From NCBI GenBank assembly GCA_963575745.1, contig CAUYUJ010014549.1, positions 737,001 through 801,000 on the forward strand: DNA of 64,000 nucleotides, read 5' to 3'. Positions within the stretch are counted from its first letter, which is position 1. Every line of letters starts with the position of its first letter. This DNA comes from Prorocentrum cordatum (taxonomy: Eukaryota > Sar > Dinophyceae > Prorocentrales > Prorocentraceae). Below, piece by piece: positions 40,686-52,007 of this stretch. The notes below the pieces were generated by a model. The model saw only the letters and a list, made by a program, of their open reading frames with translations, was not told where the DNA came from and did no database searches. A program made the position numbers and the translations under genes.

Positions 40686-40975
40686 AATTCCAGGACCCCC
40701 CCCGCACGTGGCGACGAAAGTCGCTCGTGCAGCGCGCGCTGCACAGGGGAATCGCATCGAGCACGAATGCGCCAACTCATGTTGAGGCCCCGAATGTAAA
40801 TGAAACAGTTGCTTTTTCACAACCAGTTCTCGGACTACCCACCCGCTGGTGGGTCACCTGCGCGGTGCGTGCTACCTCCGGGAAGCGTGTGATTACGAAT
40901 AGACCAGCTCATGTCGAGGCCCAGAATGCAAGTCAAACAGTTGGTATGTTTCAACCAGCTTTCGGGTGACCTATC

Positions 40976-43245
40976 CGAGAACTGATGGGAAATACGAACG
41001 CAGGCGCGCGCGCGCGTGGTGGTTTCGGAGCGTTCGCAATAGGACAGCCTGCATGTCGGATTGGAAACTAGCGTGGGTCCATAGCAGTGTTCGATGGGAT
41101 GTCGAAGTGATCATGGGGCCTCTACGTGCCTGTTTGGGCGCAGCGTACAACACGCAGACGCGCGCGTTCGCGCGTGGTGGTTTTTGGTTGTTTGCAATAG
41201 GACGGCCTCTATGTTGGCTTGGGTACTAAACTGAACATGGGGCCTCTACGTTCCCGCCTATTGGCGCAGCATGCAGCGCGCAGGTGCGCGCGCGGTGTGG
41301 TTTCAGATTGTTTGCAATCGGACAGCCTCCGTGCTGGCCTGGGAACTGGGATGAGAACAGTGGCTGTGGTCGATGGGGTTCTCGAGCTAACATGGGGCCT
41401 CTGCGTGCCCGTCTACTGGCACCGCGTACAGAGCGCAGACGCGCGCGCGCTCGCGCGTGGTGGTTACTGAGTGTTTGCATTGGGACAGCCTCGATATCGG
41501 CCTGGAAATAAAGTGAACCGACGACGAGGTTCCACTTAGTTTATGTGGCGACGAGAGGTTCCACTTAGTTCATGTGGGGCCTTTTGCGTGCCCGGCCACT
41601 GGCGCAGCGTACCACGTGCAGACGCGCTCGCGCGTGGTGGCCTTTGCGCGCTGGCAAGCGGACGGCCCCTATGTTGGTCTGGAATCTAAAGTGAGCCTGC
41701 AGCGGTGGCCGCAAAGATTTCCACGGTTGCGTGGGCCCTCAACGTGCCCGTTTTTCGGCGCAGCGCACAACGCGCAGACGCGTGCCGGCGAGCTCGCGCG
41801 TGGTGGTTCCCGCTAGTTGAATGGGACGGCCTCCGCGTTGGGGCCCTTCGCGGTTGCCGATTGGACCTCCAAATTGACATGGGGCCTCCACGTGCGAAAT
41901 TGTTTGCGCAGCGTTCGACGCGCAGACGCGCGCGCGCGCGCTCGTGCATGGCGGTTCTTGATCGTTTGTGATAGGACAGCCTCCATGTTGGCCCGGAAAT
42001 TGAATTGGCCCCGGAGCAGTCATCGATGGGATTTCTCAGCCAGCATGGGGCTTCTGCGCCCCCCTCTCTTGGCGCAGCGTGCAACGCGCCGATGCGCGTG
42101 CGCGTGGCGGTTTCTCATCGCTTGCAATCGGACCGCCTCCACGCGATTCGCCTGGGAGCGAAAGCGACCCCTCAGCGGTGGGCGGCGAGAGAGCCCCAAA
42201 CTAACATGGGGCCTCTGCTTGCCCGTCCACTGGCGCAGCGTACCGAGCGCAGGCGCGCGCACGCGCGCGCGCCCCCCCCGCGCGCGATGGCTTCTGGGCG
42301 TTTGCGAACGGACAGCCTCCAGATTAGTCTTAAAACCAAAGTGAGATCTGAGCCGTAACCGATTGTGTTCTTCAAGTTAACCCGGGGCCTCTGCGTGCCC
42401 GTCTACTGGCGCAGCGTACATCGCCAAGACGCGCGCGCGCGCGCTCGCGCGTGGTGGTTTCATATTGTTTGCAAGCGGGCAGCCTCCATGTTGGCCCAGA
42501 GGCTGAAGTGACCCATAGCGGTGGCCGGTGAGATTTCCGAGTTAGCGTGGGGTTTCTACGTGCCCAGCTAGTGACGCAGCGTACCGCGTGCAGACGGGTG
42601 CGCGCGCGCTCGCGCGTGGTGTTTTTTTTATGATTGGTTGCATGAGGACAGCCTCCATGTTGGCCTGGAAACTAAAGTGGTCCCCAGCTGTGGTCGATTG
42701 GATTTCCACGTGAACATGGGGCGTCCACGTGCCCGTTTCACGGCGCAACGTACAACGCGCAAACGCGCGCGCGTGGCTGCAGGTCGCCGGGCTGGCCAGA
42801 ACACCAAAGTAAGCCCCTTGCAGTGGTCGGTGGGAATTCCCAAGATTGCATGGCCTCATCACGTGTTCATAAGTTGGATCAGCGTCCGGCGCGCACACGC
42901 GGCGCCGCGCGTGGTGATGTTTGTTTTGCCCACACTACAGAAGTTGCCTTGTTGGTTCGAAGAACGAAGTGGACCCTCAGCGGTGACCGGTTGGATTTCG
43001 AATATAGCATGGGCTCCATCACGTGCTCATCGCTTGGATCAGCGTGCGACGCTTGCACGCGCGCGCGCGCGCGGCCGCGCGTGGCGATGGCGGCCACAAA
43101 ACAGAAGTCGCCATGTGGGCTTGGAAAAGTAAAGTGGCCATTCAGCGGTTACCGATCGGATTTCGAACGACTCCATCACGTGCTCACCGCTTGCATGAAG
43201 GTTCGATGCACGTGCGCGCGCGCGGCCTGGACATTACAGTGGGCC
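40976..43245. repeat. Satellite array, about 160-bp period, about 15 units
   Basis: Each unit carries GGCGCAGCGTACAACGCGCA-like text followed by alternating CGCGCG and GTGGTGGTTT, then GACAGCCTCCATGTTGGC. CG cores fall at about 40998, 41153, 41277, 41436, 41616, 41778, 41922, 42086, 42249, 42425, 42591, 42759, 42895, 43055 and 43210. Units are 70-85 percent alike by eye. A two-unit degenerate relative lies at 40790-40970. Confidence 0.85.
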
Positions 43246-43436
43246 CTTGGTGGGCGCGGGTCGGGGGCGCTCGTTGGACAGGACACCATGGGCCGCCACG
43301 GGTATCCAACTGGTCGCGCGGTCCTTTGAATACCTTTTGTGTCCTGTGTGGCCCCCCGACGCGCGCAGCTTCTCATGCGAGGCCATGGCCTCGCCCGCCC
43401 CGCCCTTCAGGGGCCCGGGCACATGCCCGCACAGGC

Positions 43437-43470
43437 GTTCCGTTCCGTTCCGTTCCGTTCCGTTCCGTTG
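43437..43470. repeat. (GTTCC)n microsatellite
   Basis: Six perfect pentamers. 43250-44780 around it shows no supported gene. Confidence 0.95.
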
Positions 43471-44784
43471 TGTCCTGTGTGGCGTCGGGAAAAGGTTTGG
43501 TGTCTTGTCGCGTGCCCTGTGCAGTCAATCAATGCTGCCTGCAGCGTGGCCACATGGGAAAGGGGTCGCGTACATGCCCGGTCCCCTGCGCGAAGCCCTG
43601 GGCTGCTGGCACGCGGTGCGGCTTGGGGCCCCCTGTGCGTCAGCGAAAATTGGACAGTGGGCGCGTGGAGGCCCAGTCCCCCGCCCGAGCCCCCTCTTGG
43701 CATCGCTCGGACGTGTGCGTCTTTTCCTCGGCGAGGACCATCGAGGAGCATTCTTGATCACTTGGCGAAAAAACCACGATCGAAACCGAAAAAAAACACA
43801 AGGAATGGACGTCCGCGCGATGGCGAGCGAGCCCTGGCGTTCCTTGCGGCCTGGAGGTCGGGAGGTGAGCTGGCCTTGACGTCTTGCGCAGGGCCCGTGG
43901 CAGCGCGAAGGCCCTTGCCGTTCCCGGTCTTTTGTTCTGACCGTCGGAGGGGAGCGTGCTGCCGTGCGCGCGCGTTGGGGTACGGCGTCCGGCGTGCTTC
44001 ATCACGCCTTGCTCACGGGCCGCGCTTCCGCGTTCGATGTTGGAGCGTCGGGGGAGGGGGAGCGGGCGTTCCTCGGTGTTTTGGCAGAAGGGGTGGGACT
44101 GCAATCGCGAAGGCAAATCATGGCGGGACGCCGCTAGAAAGGGGCCCGGCCTTTCTTTCAGATTTCATGGATATAGTTGGTGCATGAGGTGTTTCGCTCA
44201 GTATTTATCGGTCCTAGGTCAACGCCCTGACATTGCGAAGAATAGCGTCTCCTATTCTAGATAAGCAGGCACTGCTGATGGGCATCGTGTTCATGTGTTT
44301 CCCGTCCCCACTCCTGGGGTTCAAATCCATTCAGGGCACCTGCCCCCATCCGCGTTGGGAGGCTTCTGCCATCGTCGACTCGGGAAGGGTACGGTGTATA
44401 GTTGTTTGGACCTCCGCGCCGAAGCGCCGCACCGCGTTGGAGCAGAAGAGGCCTGAGGGGAGTCCAGACATGGTGCGATGCATGGGCACCGTTCTCGTAC
44501 CTCAGCATCATTCAAACGATACCCACCCCGATAGCCCGTGGTATCTCAGGCCCGCCAGCCCACCCGCCCCCCAGGTGAGGATAGGCTTCGTGAAACCGAG
44601 AGCGAGCAGCACATATCCCCATCCAGGGGGGCAAAACGGTCAATAGGGTCAAGGCCGTGCTAGTGGGGTTCGGTGAAACGATGCTCATGTCCAGACCTCC
44701 TCGCGCTGCGAAGGGAGTGCGCCATGGATGTGGTTCGTTGGCGACGCTCAGCCTCTGGGGGGACCCTTTACATCAGAGGGGGAT

Positions 44785-44925
44785 AAGAGTACCGTTGCCG
44801 ATGCCCTTCAACGTTCTCGCCTTTGGGGGCCTCCGGGGAGGCCCACGTCGCTACGGCTGGATTCGCCTCGACACTCTGGTCAAAGGCACCCGGGAGAGGT
44901 CTTCGGAGTAGCTGTATCGGTATTT
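44785..44925 (+). mobile_element. Foldback family K, copy
   Basis: AGTACCGTTGCCGATGCCC start, TACGGCTGGATTCGCCTCG core, AGCTGTATCGGTATTTG end. Confidence 0.75.
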
Positions 44926-44934
44926 GTGGGGTCC

Positions 44935-45065
44935 CAATTGCCAGGCCCCGGGGCCGTCAAAAAGCGATTCGGGTTGAAACATGTTGTTTTGGAGAAGTGG
45001 TCTGAGCCCCGCGGGTCGGCGCTGCGACACAGAAACACGATTCTGGAGGTGTGGGTCGACACCAC
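44935..45065. repeat. Family J copy
   Basis: CCAGGCCCCGGGGCCGTCAA and GATTCTGGAGGTGTGGGTCG blocks, degenerate. Confidence 0.6.
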
Positions 45066-45070
45066 CGTGC

Positions 45071-45252
45071 CTGGCTGGGGGCATCCCGGGCTCCGAGAGT
45101 GTGTAGGCTTTCCTGGCCTCGGCCCTGCGGGCGAGTGTGGTAAACGCCTTGCCAGGGCCCAGGATGGCATTGGCCTTGCCCCCCACGCAACGTATCGCTT
45201 CGCTTGCTTTGAACCCATGCAGGGTGCGTTGATCGCTCGTGTTGCCCGTGCC
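45071..45252 (-). CDS. Exon, 182 nt, unknown protein
   Basis: Minus strand, between CGCTGCAAG| (acceptor) and CCAG|GCACGG (GC donor). Reads GTGNTSDQRTLHGFKASEAI RCVGGKANAILGPGKAFTTL ARRAEARKAYTLSEPGMPPA. G/C third positions dominate; the plus frame lacks this bias. No family recognised. The acceptor could also lie further upstream, because the frame stays open. Confidence 0.5.
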
Positions 45253-45304
45253 CTTGCAGCGGGGCAGTTGGACCATGGACCGTGGGCCAATCCTTACCCG
45301 AAGG

Positions 45305-45465
45305 AGAACAGGGCACCGATGCCGATGCCCTTCCCTCTCGTCTGCGCCTTGATGGCCCCCCTCTCGGCCCTCGTCGCCACGGCTGGGTTCGCCGCGAAGC
45401 TCAGGTCAGTTCACCCCTCGGGGAGGGAGGCGTCTGGGGAGTAGCAGAAGCGGTATACTTAATGC
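45305..45465 (+). mobile_element. Foldback family K, copy
   Basis: GGGCACCGATGCCGATGCCC start, GCCACGGCTGGGTTCGCC core, GCAGAAGCGGTATACTT end. Confidence 0.75.
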
Positions 45466-45804
45466 CCCTCACCTTTCGGGGGACGCCAACCCCTGCCAGG
45501 CCGTCGCGAAGGAAGGTCACGAAAGGTTTTGTTCTCCTTGTCTAAGACACAAGTGCTGTGTCTAGCTCGATGAGCTATATAGACAGAGCAGACATAGAGT
45601 CGAGTGCTCCAGTCGCGATTATACAATCAACTGCCTTATTTGTGACACCGATATCTTGGCGTGCTGCGTTTGCAGGATCGGAGTACGTGGCTCCTGGCCA
45701 AGTCGGGCCCAGACATCCGGAGCCCTGATGTTTTCCATGCGTGGGCCCATGCATCCTTCGTCCCCCCCACGGCCAGTTTACCACTCCCGGCCTTTGTGAC
45801 ACCG

Positions 45805-45874
45805 AGGAGGAGTAGGAGGAGCAGGAGGAGGATGAGGAGGAGGAGGAGGAGGAAGAGGAGGAGGAGGAGGATGC

Positions 45875-45907
<33 letters not shown>

Positions 45908-45911
45908 GGAG

Positions 45912-45952
<41 letters not shown>

Positions 45953-46035
45953 GGACGAAGAGGAGGCGGAGGAAGAGGAGGAGGAGGAGGAGGAGGAGGA
46001 AGAGGAGGCGGAGGAAGAGGAGGAGGAGGAGGAGC
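45805..46035. repeat. (GGA/GAA)n array
   Basis: GGAGGAAGAGGAGGAGG units. Confidence 0.95.
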
Positions 46036-46384
46036 CCGGTTTTCTTCGAGGCGCCATGCGGCCGGGGAGTGGCGCGCACACCGACCGTGGGCCCGGAGTG
46101 GGCCTGGCCTGGAGCGGTGTCTTCGGAGTCGGGGCTATGTGTCTCAACAGCTCTGCTGTGCAGTGTCGTGAACCGCTTGTCTTTGGGATGCAGTTCTGCT
46201 GCAAAGGGGAAAAACGAAACCGGAGCGAGGTAGAACGAAAACAGCGAGACATCGAGGGAGGGAAAGCCATCCCGGCTGCCATCATGAGTCACACAGCCCT
46301 GGGCCTTCACCAATTCAGTCCTGCCCTGTTCCATTACTCCTCTGGGTGAGTTTGCTGTTACAGGGCTTCGCCTGTTAGGGTGCT

Positions 46385-46475
46385 TCTGATGAGCGTGGTC
46401 CTCCTGCCCTGTGAGAACCAAAGCTCGGGCTCATCTGATGATGAGTGTGGTCCTCCTGCCCTGGGAAAGCCAAAG
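46385..46475. repeat. About 50-bp tandem duplication
   Basis: ATGAGCGTGGTCCTCCTGCC / ATGAGTGTGGTCCTCCTGCC begin two adjacent units. Confidence 0.8.
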
Positions 46476-46565
46476 CTTGGGCTGCGCAATCTGCGTCATG
46501 GTGCTCAGCTGGCGCCCCCTCGCAGGCCTGGAGCCCCGCGACCTGGCAGCCGCCTCCGCGGGAGG
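46473..46565 (+). CDS. Possible exon, F-box-like ending
   Basis: The frame CAICVMVLSWRPLAGLEPRD LAAASAGG resembles the second half of an F-box (L-x-P-R-D-L-A-x-A-S). It is short, and a second plus frame is also open, so this is tentative. Confidence 0.3.
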
Positions 46566-46674
46566 GGGGGGGGGGGGGGAAGCGCCGTGCGTATGTGTGC
46601 GCGAGTCGTGTTCATCGAAGCCTGTGAGCTCGGTCCCCAGACGTGCTCGGATGGTGAGAGAAAAATCAGTTCGA

Positions 46675-46815
46675 CGGGAGGTTGAGCCGTTTTCGGCCTT
46701 TGGAGGCCTTCGCTGGGCCCCAGGACCGTCAAACCATGAGTCGGGATGGGAAACCGGCCCTGGGGAAAGGGTCGGGACATCTGGGGACCCCGTATTGAAA
46801 AATCAAGGCATCGCA
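46675..46815. repeat. Foldback family J, copy
   Basis: TTTTCGGCCTTTGGAGGCCT / GGGCCCCAGGACCGTCAAAC / GGGGAAAGGGTCGGGACA. 46820-47580 shows no supported gene. Confidence 0.7.
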
Positions 46816-47586
46816 TGTCTTCGTCTTCTGCTGCGTGAGGGCTCCTAAAGTCGTCACCCACCACCCACCCAACCACCCCATCCCCGCCCGAAGGCACCAA
46901 TTTGCCCTCCGTTCCCACTAGGGGAGGGGGGGGTAGTGGAACATTGAAGAAACACACGTGGAACCCGTCCTCCCCCCAACTCGAAATTTGGGTATTCGGG
47001 TTTGGTTTGGGTGGTCTGGTGGGTAGTGAGTCACTCTCCCTGCTGTCTTTCGCCATGGTCCGCCCGTCCGCCGGCGGGTCATTGCGCGTGATTTCTCCGC
47101 GTCCGCGCCGCGGGGGGGAGAGGGGCGTCCTCTCTGGGTGCGCGGCAGAGTCGGGAGGATCGAGGATCGAGGATCTCGAGCATCGAGGGTCGATCGCGGA
47201 TCGATGATGGGAGGTCCATAAGAATAGCTTATGTTTCTTCAGCGTTTCGTGCGGAAGATCAAGAACATTGGGCCTTACCAAGACGCGGTTATATGCAGAG
47301 CTCGATGCGTCGGGGGGCAGTCATGGCTTCGCACGGGCTGACAGGAATGCAATATGATCGGCTCGCCACTCAAGAAATATATGAAATCTTGGCGGAATAG
47401 TTCGGTGGACGTCGTTGCATGTTGTTTTAATGCGTAAGTATGTGTCTGTCTTCTGCTTTGAAAACGCATGTATTGAGCGAGCTAGAAAACACGATCTTGG
47501 TCTTACGAAGACACAGCAAAACCGATTCGATTGCGAAGCAAGATGGGCACACGCGTGCGCGCACACAAACACACACACACACTTAC

Positions 47587-47780
47587 CTTGGCACTGTGGA
47601 CCATTTGCGCGCGGACGCACTGCAGGATTAGTGGAAGCCTGAGAGCCGACGCCGTGCAGGACTCTGCGTGCGAGTCCAACAGGGACAGTCGCCGCCTGTA
47701 CGCAGAGGTACGTTTGCATGTCGACGCCTGACGGTCGTTGTTCTCCAGCGCAACAGGCGTCGAGCATCGACTTGTCCTGC
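47587..47780 (-). CDS. Exon with consensus GTAAGT donor, unknown protein
   Basis: Minus strand: acceptor CATTGCGCAG|G, frame ALENNDRQASTCKRTSAYRR RLSLLDSHAESCTASALRLP LILQCVRAQMVHSAK, then GCCAAG|GTAAGT. A (GT)n microsatellite begins at the donor, inside the intron. Basic, with a Leu-rich helix. No family recognised. A second frame is open across the same segment, so phase is not certain. Confidence 0.5.
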
Positions 47781-47789
47781 GCAATGTAT

Positions 47790-48250
47790 TCCCACGTCTC
47801 CTTAGCTCCGAGACGCCCCTCGGACTCTAGATTCCTTCCCTTCTACATCTGCACCTCGGCGATGCGGTTCTCCGATGAAGATTCGATACAGATATATAAT
47901 ATCCCCTTCTTTGGTCAAAGTTCGGGGAAGATGTCAGAAACAGCTCTTCACACAGGCGTGGTAAACGTTCGAGGAAGTCCATGCGCTGTCTTCTTTTCCA
48001 GCCAGCTGCGCCTTGGAGATGATGAAATTGTGAGAGAGGGAGCGAGGTGCGGTACGCATAGTACTGATGTGAGTGATGTGTTTTTCACTGTTCGTCGGGC
48101 GCCTCTTCCAAATGCAACCTTTCCGCCCGTATTTGACCAGTCTGCCCTCTGGTGTGTTCTTGCCAGTTGCATGGCGATGCACGCGTAGGCAAATGAAGCA
48201 AAACGCGCACCACCAATCGCTCAATGCCTACACATATCTTACTTAAGAAC
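47790..48250. other. Possible coding, unresolved
   Basis: A 157-codon plus frame ends at 48188 and includes SSQLRLGDDEIVREGARCGT HSTDVSDVFF. Third-position bias is weak; I do not call it a gene. Confidence 0.3.
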
Positions 48251-48254
48251 GGGA

Positions 48255-48470
48255 ACCGAGAGTCTGGGCACTCTTGGTTCACGACGGGCATGCGCCCTTG
48301 CTCTCCCTCCCGAGACGCCTTCTGTGATATGTTCCGCGCCCAGGACATGGAGGACGATCAGGCCCAGTACGATGATGTGGGAGGAGAGACGATGGACGAG
48401 AGGCGGAGGGAGGGGTGCGCAGCACATTGCCACATTGCATCCGACAGACGGCACGCCCCACTTCTAGCGG
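48255..48470 (+). CDS. Exon, acidic protein of unknown function
   Basis: After CTTACTTAAG| the plus frame reads GNRESGHSWFTTGMRPCSPS RDAFCDMFRAQDMEDDQAQY DDVGGETMDERRREGCAAHC. Strongly acidic centre, good residue mix. It runs into a (CA)n region near 48480, so the true end is a little earlier. A minus frame (48265-48350) is also open. Confidence 0.45.
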
Positions 48471-48479
48471 GTTGCAGGT

Positions 48480-48990
48480 CTCAGGACGCACACACAAAAA
48501 CACACACAACGCAACAGCCGACACCCAACACACAACATGCAGCACACGACACAGAGCACACCACGCACGGCACACCACACACGAACACAACACACACACA
48601 CACACACGCCACACACGACACACCACACAACACACACCACGCACAACATCTACCACGCACCATTCACGCACACGCACACACGTATTCAAACACGCGCGCT
48701 CACATTCACACTCACACTCGCGCGCACATGTTTGCGTCGCGGCCTCGCGCGTAGCGTCGAGGTGTAGAAGGTCGGGAGGCGGGGCAAGCGGGAGCGCAGA
48801 TGGCCCACTCAGAAGCCAGGGACAGACACACACACACACACACACACACACATTCACTCGCACACACACACAAACACACACACACACACACACGCACACA
48901 CGCACACACACGCACTCGCACTCGCACACACACATACACTCGCACACACACAGACACAAACACACACACACACACACACACACGTGTTTT
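48480..48990. repeat. (CA)n-rich microsatellite region
   Basis: Two CA/ACAC blocks (48480-48720 and 48825-48985) separated by about 100 bp of mixed sequence. Confidence 0.95.
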
Positions 48991-49004
48991 GCATCGCACC
49001 ATCG

Positions 49005-49240
49005 ATGGTTATATTTGTCGGGACACCAGTGGCGGGACACGCTTTGCGCTATTTGATCACCTTCGTGATGAGCCTGAGGGCAAAACCGCTGCCCAGGGCA
49101 ACTCGCCGAGCGGCCGCCCGACCCGCCCGCCCCGTGAGGGCCCGCCCGCCCGACCCGCCCTTGAGGGCCCACCCGTCCGGCCCGTCGGACCCGCTCGTCC
49201 GTGTTTTCCCGCCCGACCCGCCCGACCGAGCCATCTGTGG
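49005..49240 (+). CDS. Possible exon, proline-rich
   Basis: The frame [40 protein letters not shown] is followed by REGPPARP / EGPPVRP repeats. The first half looks protein-like; the second is a CCCGCCCG repeat. Could end at a donor before 49150. Confidence 0.35.
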
Positions 49241-49356
49241 TGGTCCGCCCGCGGGGGTCGTCGTCGCCGTCGTCGCCCTGGTCGTCGTCGTCGTCCCTGT
49301 CGCCGTCCTCCTCGTCGCCGCCGTTGCTCTCACCATCCTTGGCGGCTGCAGGAGGG

Positions 49357-49520
49357 GTGCAGTGGAGGCCCATGCCAAGAGACGCCCTCCTTGCCTCCAG
49401 GGTGCCCCAGGCTTCTTGGGTCTCGAGGGTCTTGCTCTGGAAGGCGCGACCTTCCCGCGCCAAAAGTAGACAGGCATCCTGGGCTCTCGGGGCGGGGTTT
49501 CTCGTGGGAGGTCTATTGTG
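49357..49520. repeat. Family C repeat, copy 5
   Basis: GCAGTGGAGGCCCATGCCAA, CCTTGCCTCCAGGGTGCCCC and GCGCGACCTTCCCGCGCC blocks. Confidence 0.8.
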
Positions 49521-49605
49521 AAGTCGGGCCTGTCCCCCCTACAGGGGGACTATCGACGAAAAGCAAAAAATATCCCAAAAGTAGCCCAAAAATGATCCAT
49601 GATGA
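49521..49605. repeat. Family G, left half only
   Basis: TCGGGCCTGTCCCCCCTACA followed by the AT-rich beginning of the core; no right arm found. Confidence 0.55.
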
Positions 49606-49917
49606 GCACGAGCGTCGTCGCTGCTTTCTAAATCCACATCATCCACATCGTGAAAGGGTCCCATCGGCGACAACGCCGCCGCCGGAAGCCCCGATGTGGT
49701 CTTCTTGCCCGCCAGGGGCAGCAGGACGGCGCTGCGAGGGAGCTTCGAGCTTCGAGCTGAAGAAAATGATTGAGAACCGCGGTGACGCTGCTCAGCCTGG
49801 CTGAGCTGCTTCGGCCACAGGCCCGCCGTCAACCGATTGAGCTAATCACGACGGTGGGGCTTCACATATCAATCGCATGAGTCTCCGAGACCTCGCAACT
49901 GTCGGGGGGAGGGAGGG

Positions 49918-50118
49918 AATCGGGGCGGACGAAAGGGGGGGATTGGGAAAGGGGGGGTTACGAAATCTGTTGCGTGCAGCTGGTTTCGGCCCCACCGAGT
50001 GGCCCATTCCTCTATACATTGCCGCCTCCGGCGCCGGGAGGCGCCGGGAAAATCAGCTACGTGAGCTGATTCTCAAACCCCTCCTTTGCTATCCCCCCCT
50101 TTCGCCCGACCCGAGGCA
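49918..50118. mobile_element. Foldback family I, copy 2
   Basis: GGCGGACGAAAGGGGGGGAT / ATCCCCCCCTTTCGCCCGAC arms and the same AATCAGCTACGTGAGCTGAT hairpin as copy 1. Confidence 0.85.
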
Positions 50119-50159
50119 AGGGGGGAAGGAGGGGATCGTTATGAGCGTGAGGGTCGCGC

Positions 50160-50570
50160 TGCGAGGGAGGAGGGGAGGGCGGGTGGAGGGAGGGGAGAGG
50201 AGAAGGAGGAGGCGGAGAATTACACCTGCTGCCTGTCGGGAGGAGAGTGAGGAAGAAGGAGCACGGGAGGAGGAGGAGGGGGGGCGGGAGAGCGGAGGGG
50301 GGGGAGAGGAGTGGGGGAGTGCGGGGTGGGGGATTAGGAGGAGGGGGGCACGGAGAAGGAGGGGGAGGAGAGGGGAGGAGACGATGCGAGAGAAGGAGGG
50401 GGTGGAAGGGAGGGGAGGGAGGAGGGTGATAAGGGGGACGGGTGAGGGGAATGATGATTCGGGCCAGGCGGACGAGGAGGACGGGCGGTGGTAGAAGAGG
50501 AGGGGAATTTTGAGGGAAAATTCGGAGGAGGAGCAGGAGAAGGACTAGCACTTGGACAACAAGTGGATTA
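50160..50570. repeat. Purine-rich GGAGGG tract
   Basis: Irregular G/A-rich DNA with GGAGGA and GGGGGG runs. Continues more weakly to about 50840. Confidence 0.8.
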
Positions 50571-50844
50571 GCATACGGTGGAAGAGAAGGATGGGGAGCA
50601 TCTGGAGGACCAAGGGGAAGGTGGGGAACATCTGGAGGAGGAGGAGGCGGAGGAGGAGGAGAGCATCAAGATGGGCAAGCGGAGGGGGAGGCGGAATGTG
50701 GGGAGGAGGTGCGGAGGGAGAGTGGCAGGGGAAGGGACTTGCGGAGGCGGGGGCCTGGGGCAGGCGGGGGAGGGGGGGCGGGGGTGGCAGAGGGGGGGCG
50801 TGGGGGAGGCGGGGGGCAGAGGGAGGACGAGGGGCGCCGGGAGA

Positions 50845-51090
50845 AGGGGCGAGGCGGCGGAGGCCGGCAAGGAGGCCCGCAGAGAGAGGGCAGCGGGGCG
50901 GGGCGGCGGGGCAGGCCTGCGGGCAGCTGCCGCCGTCGGGCCGGAGCTCCTGGGCGCGATCTTCGCCACGTCCCTGGCGAGGCAGGCCGTGGAGAGGGCC
51001 GCCGCCATCGCGGCCGCGCTGCCCTCGCTTGCCGGCGGCGGCAGCGACAGGGACGAGCGGGCCAGAGCGCTCGCCCGGGCGGAGGCTCAG
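50845..51090 (+). CDS. Exon, helical protein (chain 50.8-53.8 kb)
   Basis: Reads GAGLRAAAAVGPELLGAIFA TSLARQAVERAAAIAAALPS LAGGGSDRDERARALARAEA then QRREGR, with G/C third positions throughout. Two hydrophobic helices and a charged helix. The 3' end coincides with TCAGAG|GAGGGAAGG, the conserved left flank of family K, so a GA donor is possible. Start unclear because the upstream DNA is purine-rich. No family recognised. Confidence 0.5.
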
Positions 51091-51099
51091 AGGAGGGAA

Positions 51100-51235
51100 G
51101 GGCGCCGATGCGGGTGCCCCTGCCGCGTTCTCGCCGTGTTGGGCCTCCTGGGAGGCGTGGCCACGGCCCGATTCGCCGCGAAAAATGCTGGTCAGAGCGC
51201 ACCCCGGGAGAGGTCCAGGAGTATAACGGGCGACT
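51100..51235 (+). mobile_element. Foldback family K, copy (possible intron)
   Basis: GGAAGGGCGCCGATGCGGGT start, GCCACGGCCCGATTCGCCGC / GGTCAGAGCGCACCCCGGGA core. 51240-51850 after it holds no clear exon. Confidence 0.7.
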
Positions 51236-51852
51236 GCAAAAGGTACGGTTACGCCAGGGTGTGGTTTGCGATGGGGGACACGACGTTGTCCTCGTCGGGC
51301 CTCCTCGGGGCGCGGCAGAGAATTCGATCGAGGTCCCCGCCAGCAGCGCAGGGTACCGGTTGCGAAGCACACCTTGCGGAGTCGCCGATGTAATTTGCAG
51401 TATCGGCGTCTGTTTCGGGGCGCCAAGAGGCTCGAGTTTGCCTGGACACGGTTCGCCGTCGTTTTTGTTACGGGCCTGGCCTGCATTTGCCAAATTTCAG
51501 ATTGGGTCCCGTCATTTCCCTGACGGGCCTGTCAGGCCAAGTCGAGTTCCCGAATTTGCCGGCCTGAAATTTCCGCCTGTCCCTATGATGGGCATCATCT
51601 CCCGTCGATGCCGATCTTAAGGACCGCCGCGGTTTCGGATGAAACAACTTTAAGCTTGCCGTCCACTTTTGATTTGTCCACCTCAGAGGCAGGGATAGGC
51701 ATGGTGCCGGTCACGAACCTGAGTCCTACGACCCCCCGATGGGTAGGGCGACGAGATGTGTGCGTGTCCACCGGCCCAGGCCCTGCCGGGGAGGCACACG
51801 CACCGCTCGTGGGCCCAGGATGGGCCATGCCTGCGGCACCGGATGTGTATAG

Positions 51853-52007
51853 ATCTCGTCGCCCTCGATCTGCTGGTCTCCCCAGAGGCGGCGTCTCCCC
51901 TCGGGCCCCAGATGCTGGCGGCTGCGGGCCGCTGGCTGGAGGCGGCCTGGGCGGCCGTCGGCGCGGAGGCGCAGCCGCAGCGGGCTCGCCTCGCCCTGGA
52001 GTCCAAG
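51853..52007 (+). CDS. Exon, unknown protein
   Basis: Acceptor GTGTATAG|AT. Reads DLVALDLLVSPEAASPLGPQ MLAAAGRWLEAAWAAVGAEA QPQRARLALESK and ends at a donor TCCAAG|GTGCGG. Leu/Ala-rich helices; excellent G/C third-position bias. Likely the next exon of the gene begun at 50845. Confidence 0.6.

Noticed and set aside
40976-43245. CRISPR-like array
   Set aside because: Units are about 160 bp, diverged along their whole length, and no cas-like genes exist; this is a eukaryotic satellite.
45661-46233. Arg-rich frame through the 45.8-kb array as an SR-like protein
   Set aside because: Repeat translation only.
48415-49056. His/Thr-rich frame through CA repeats
   Set aside because: Translation of (CA)n; coding text exists only before 48470.
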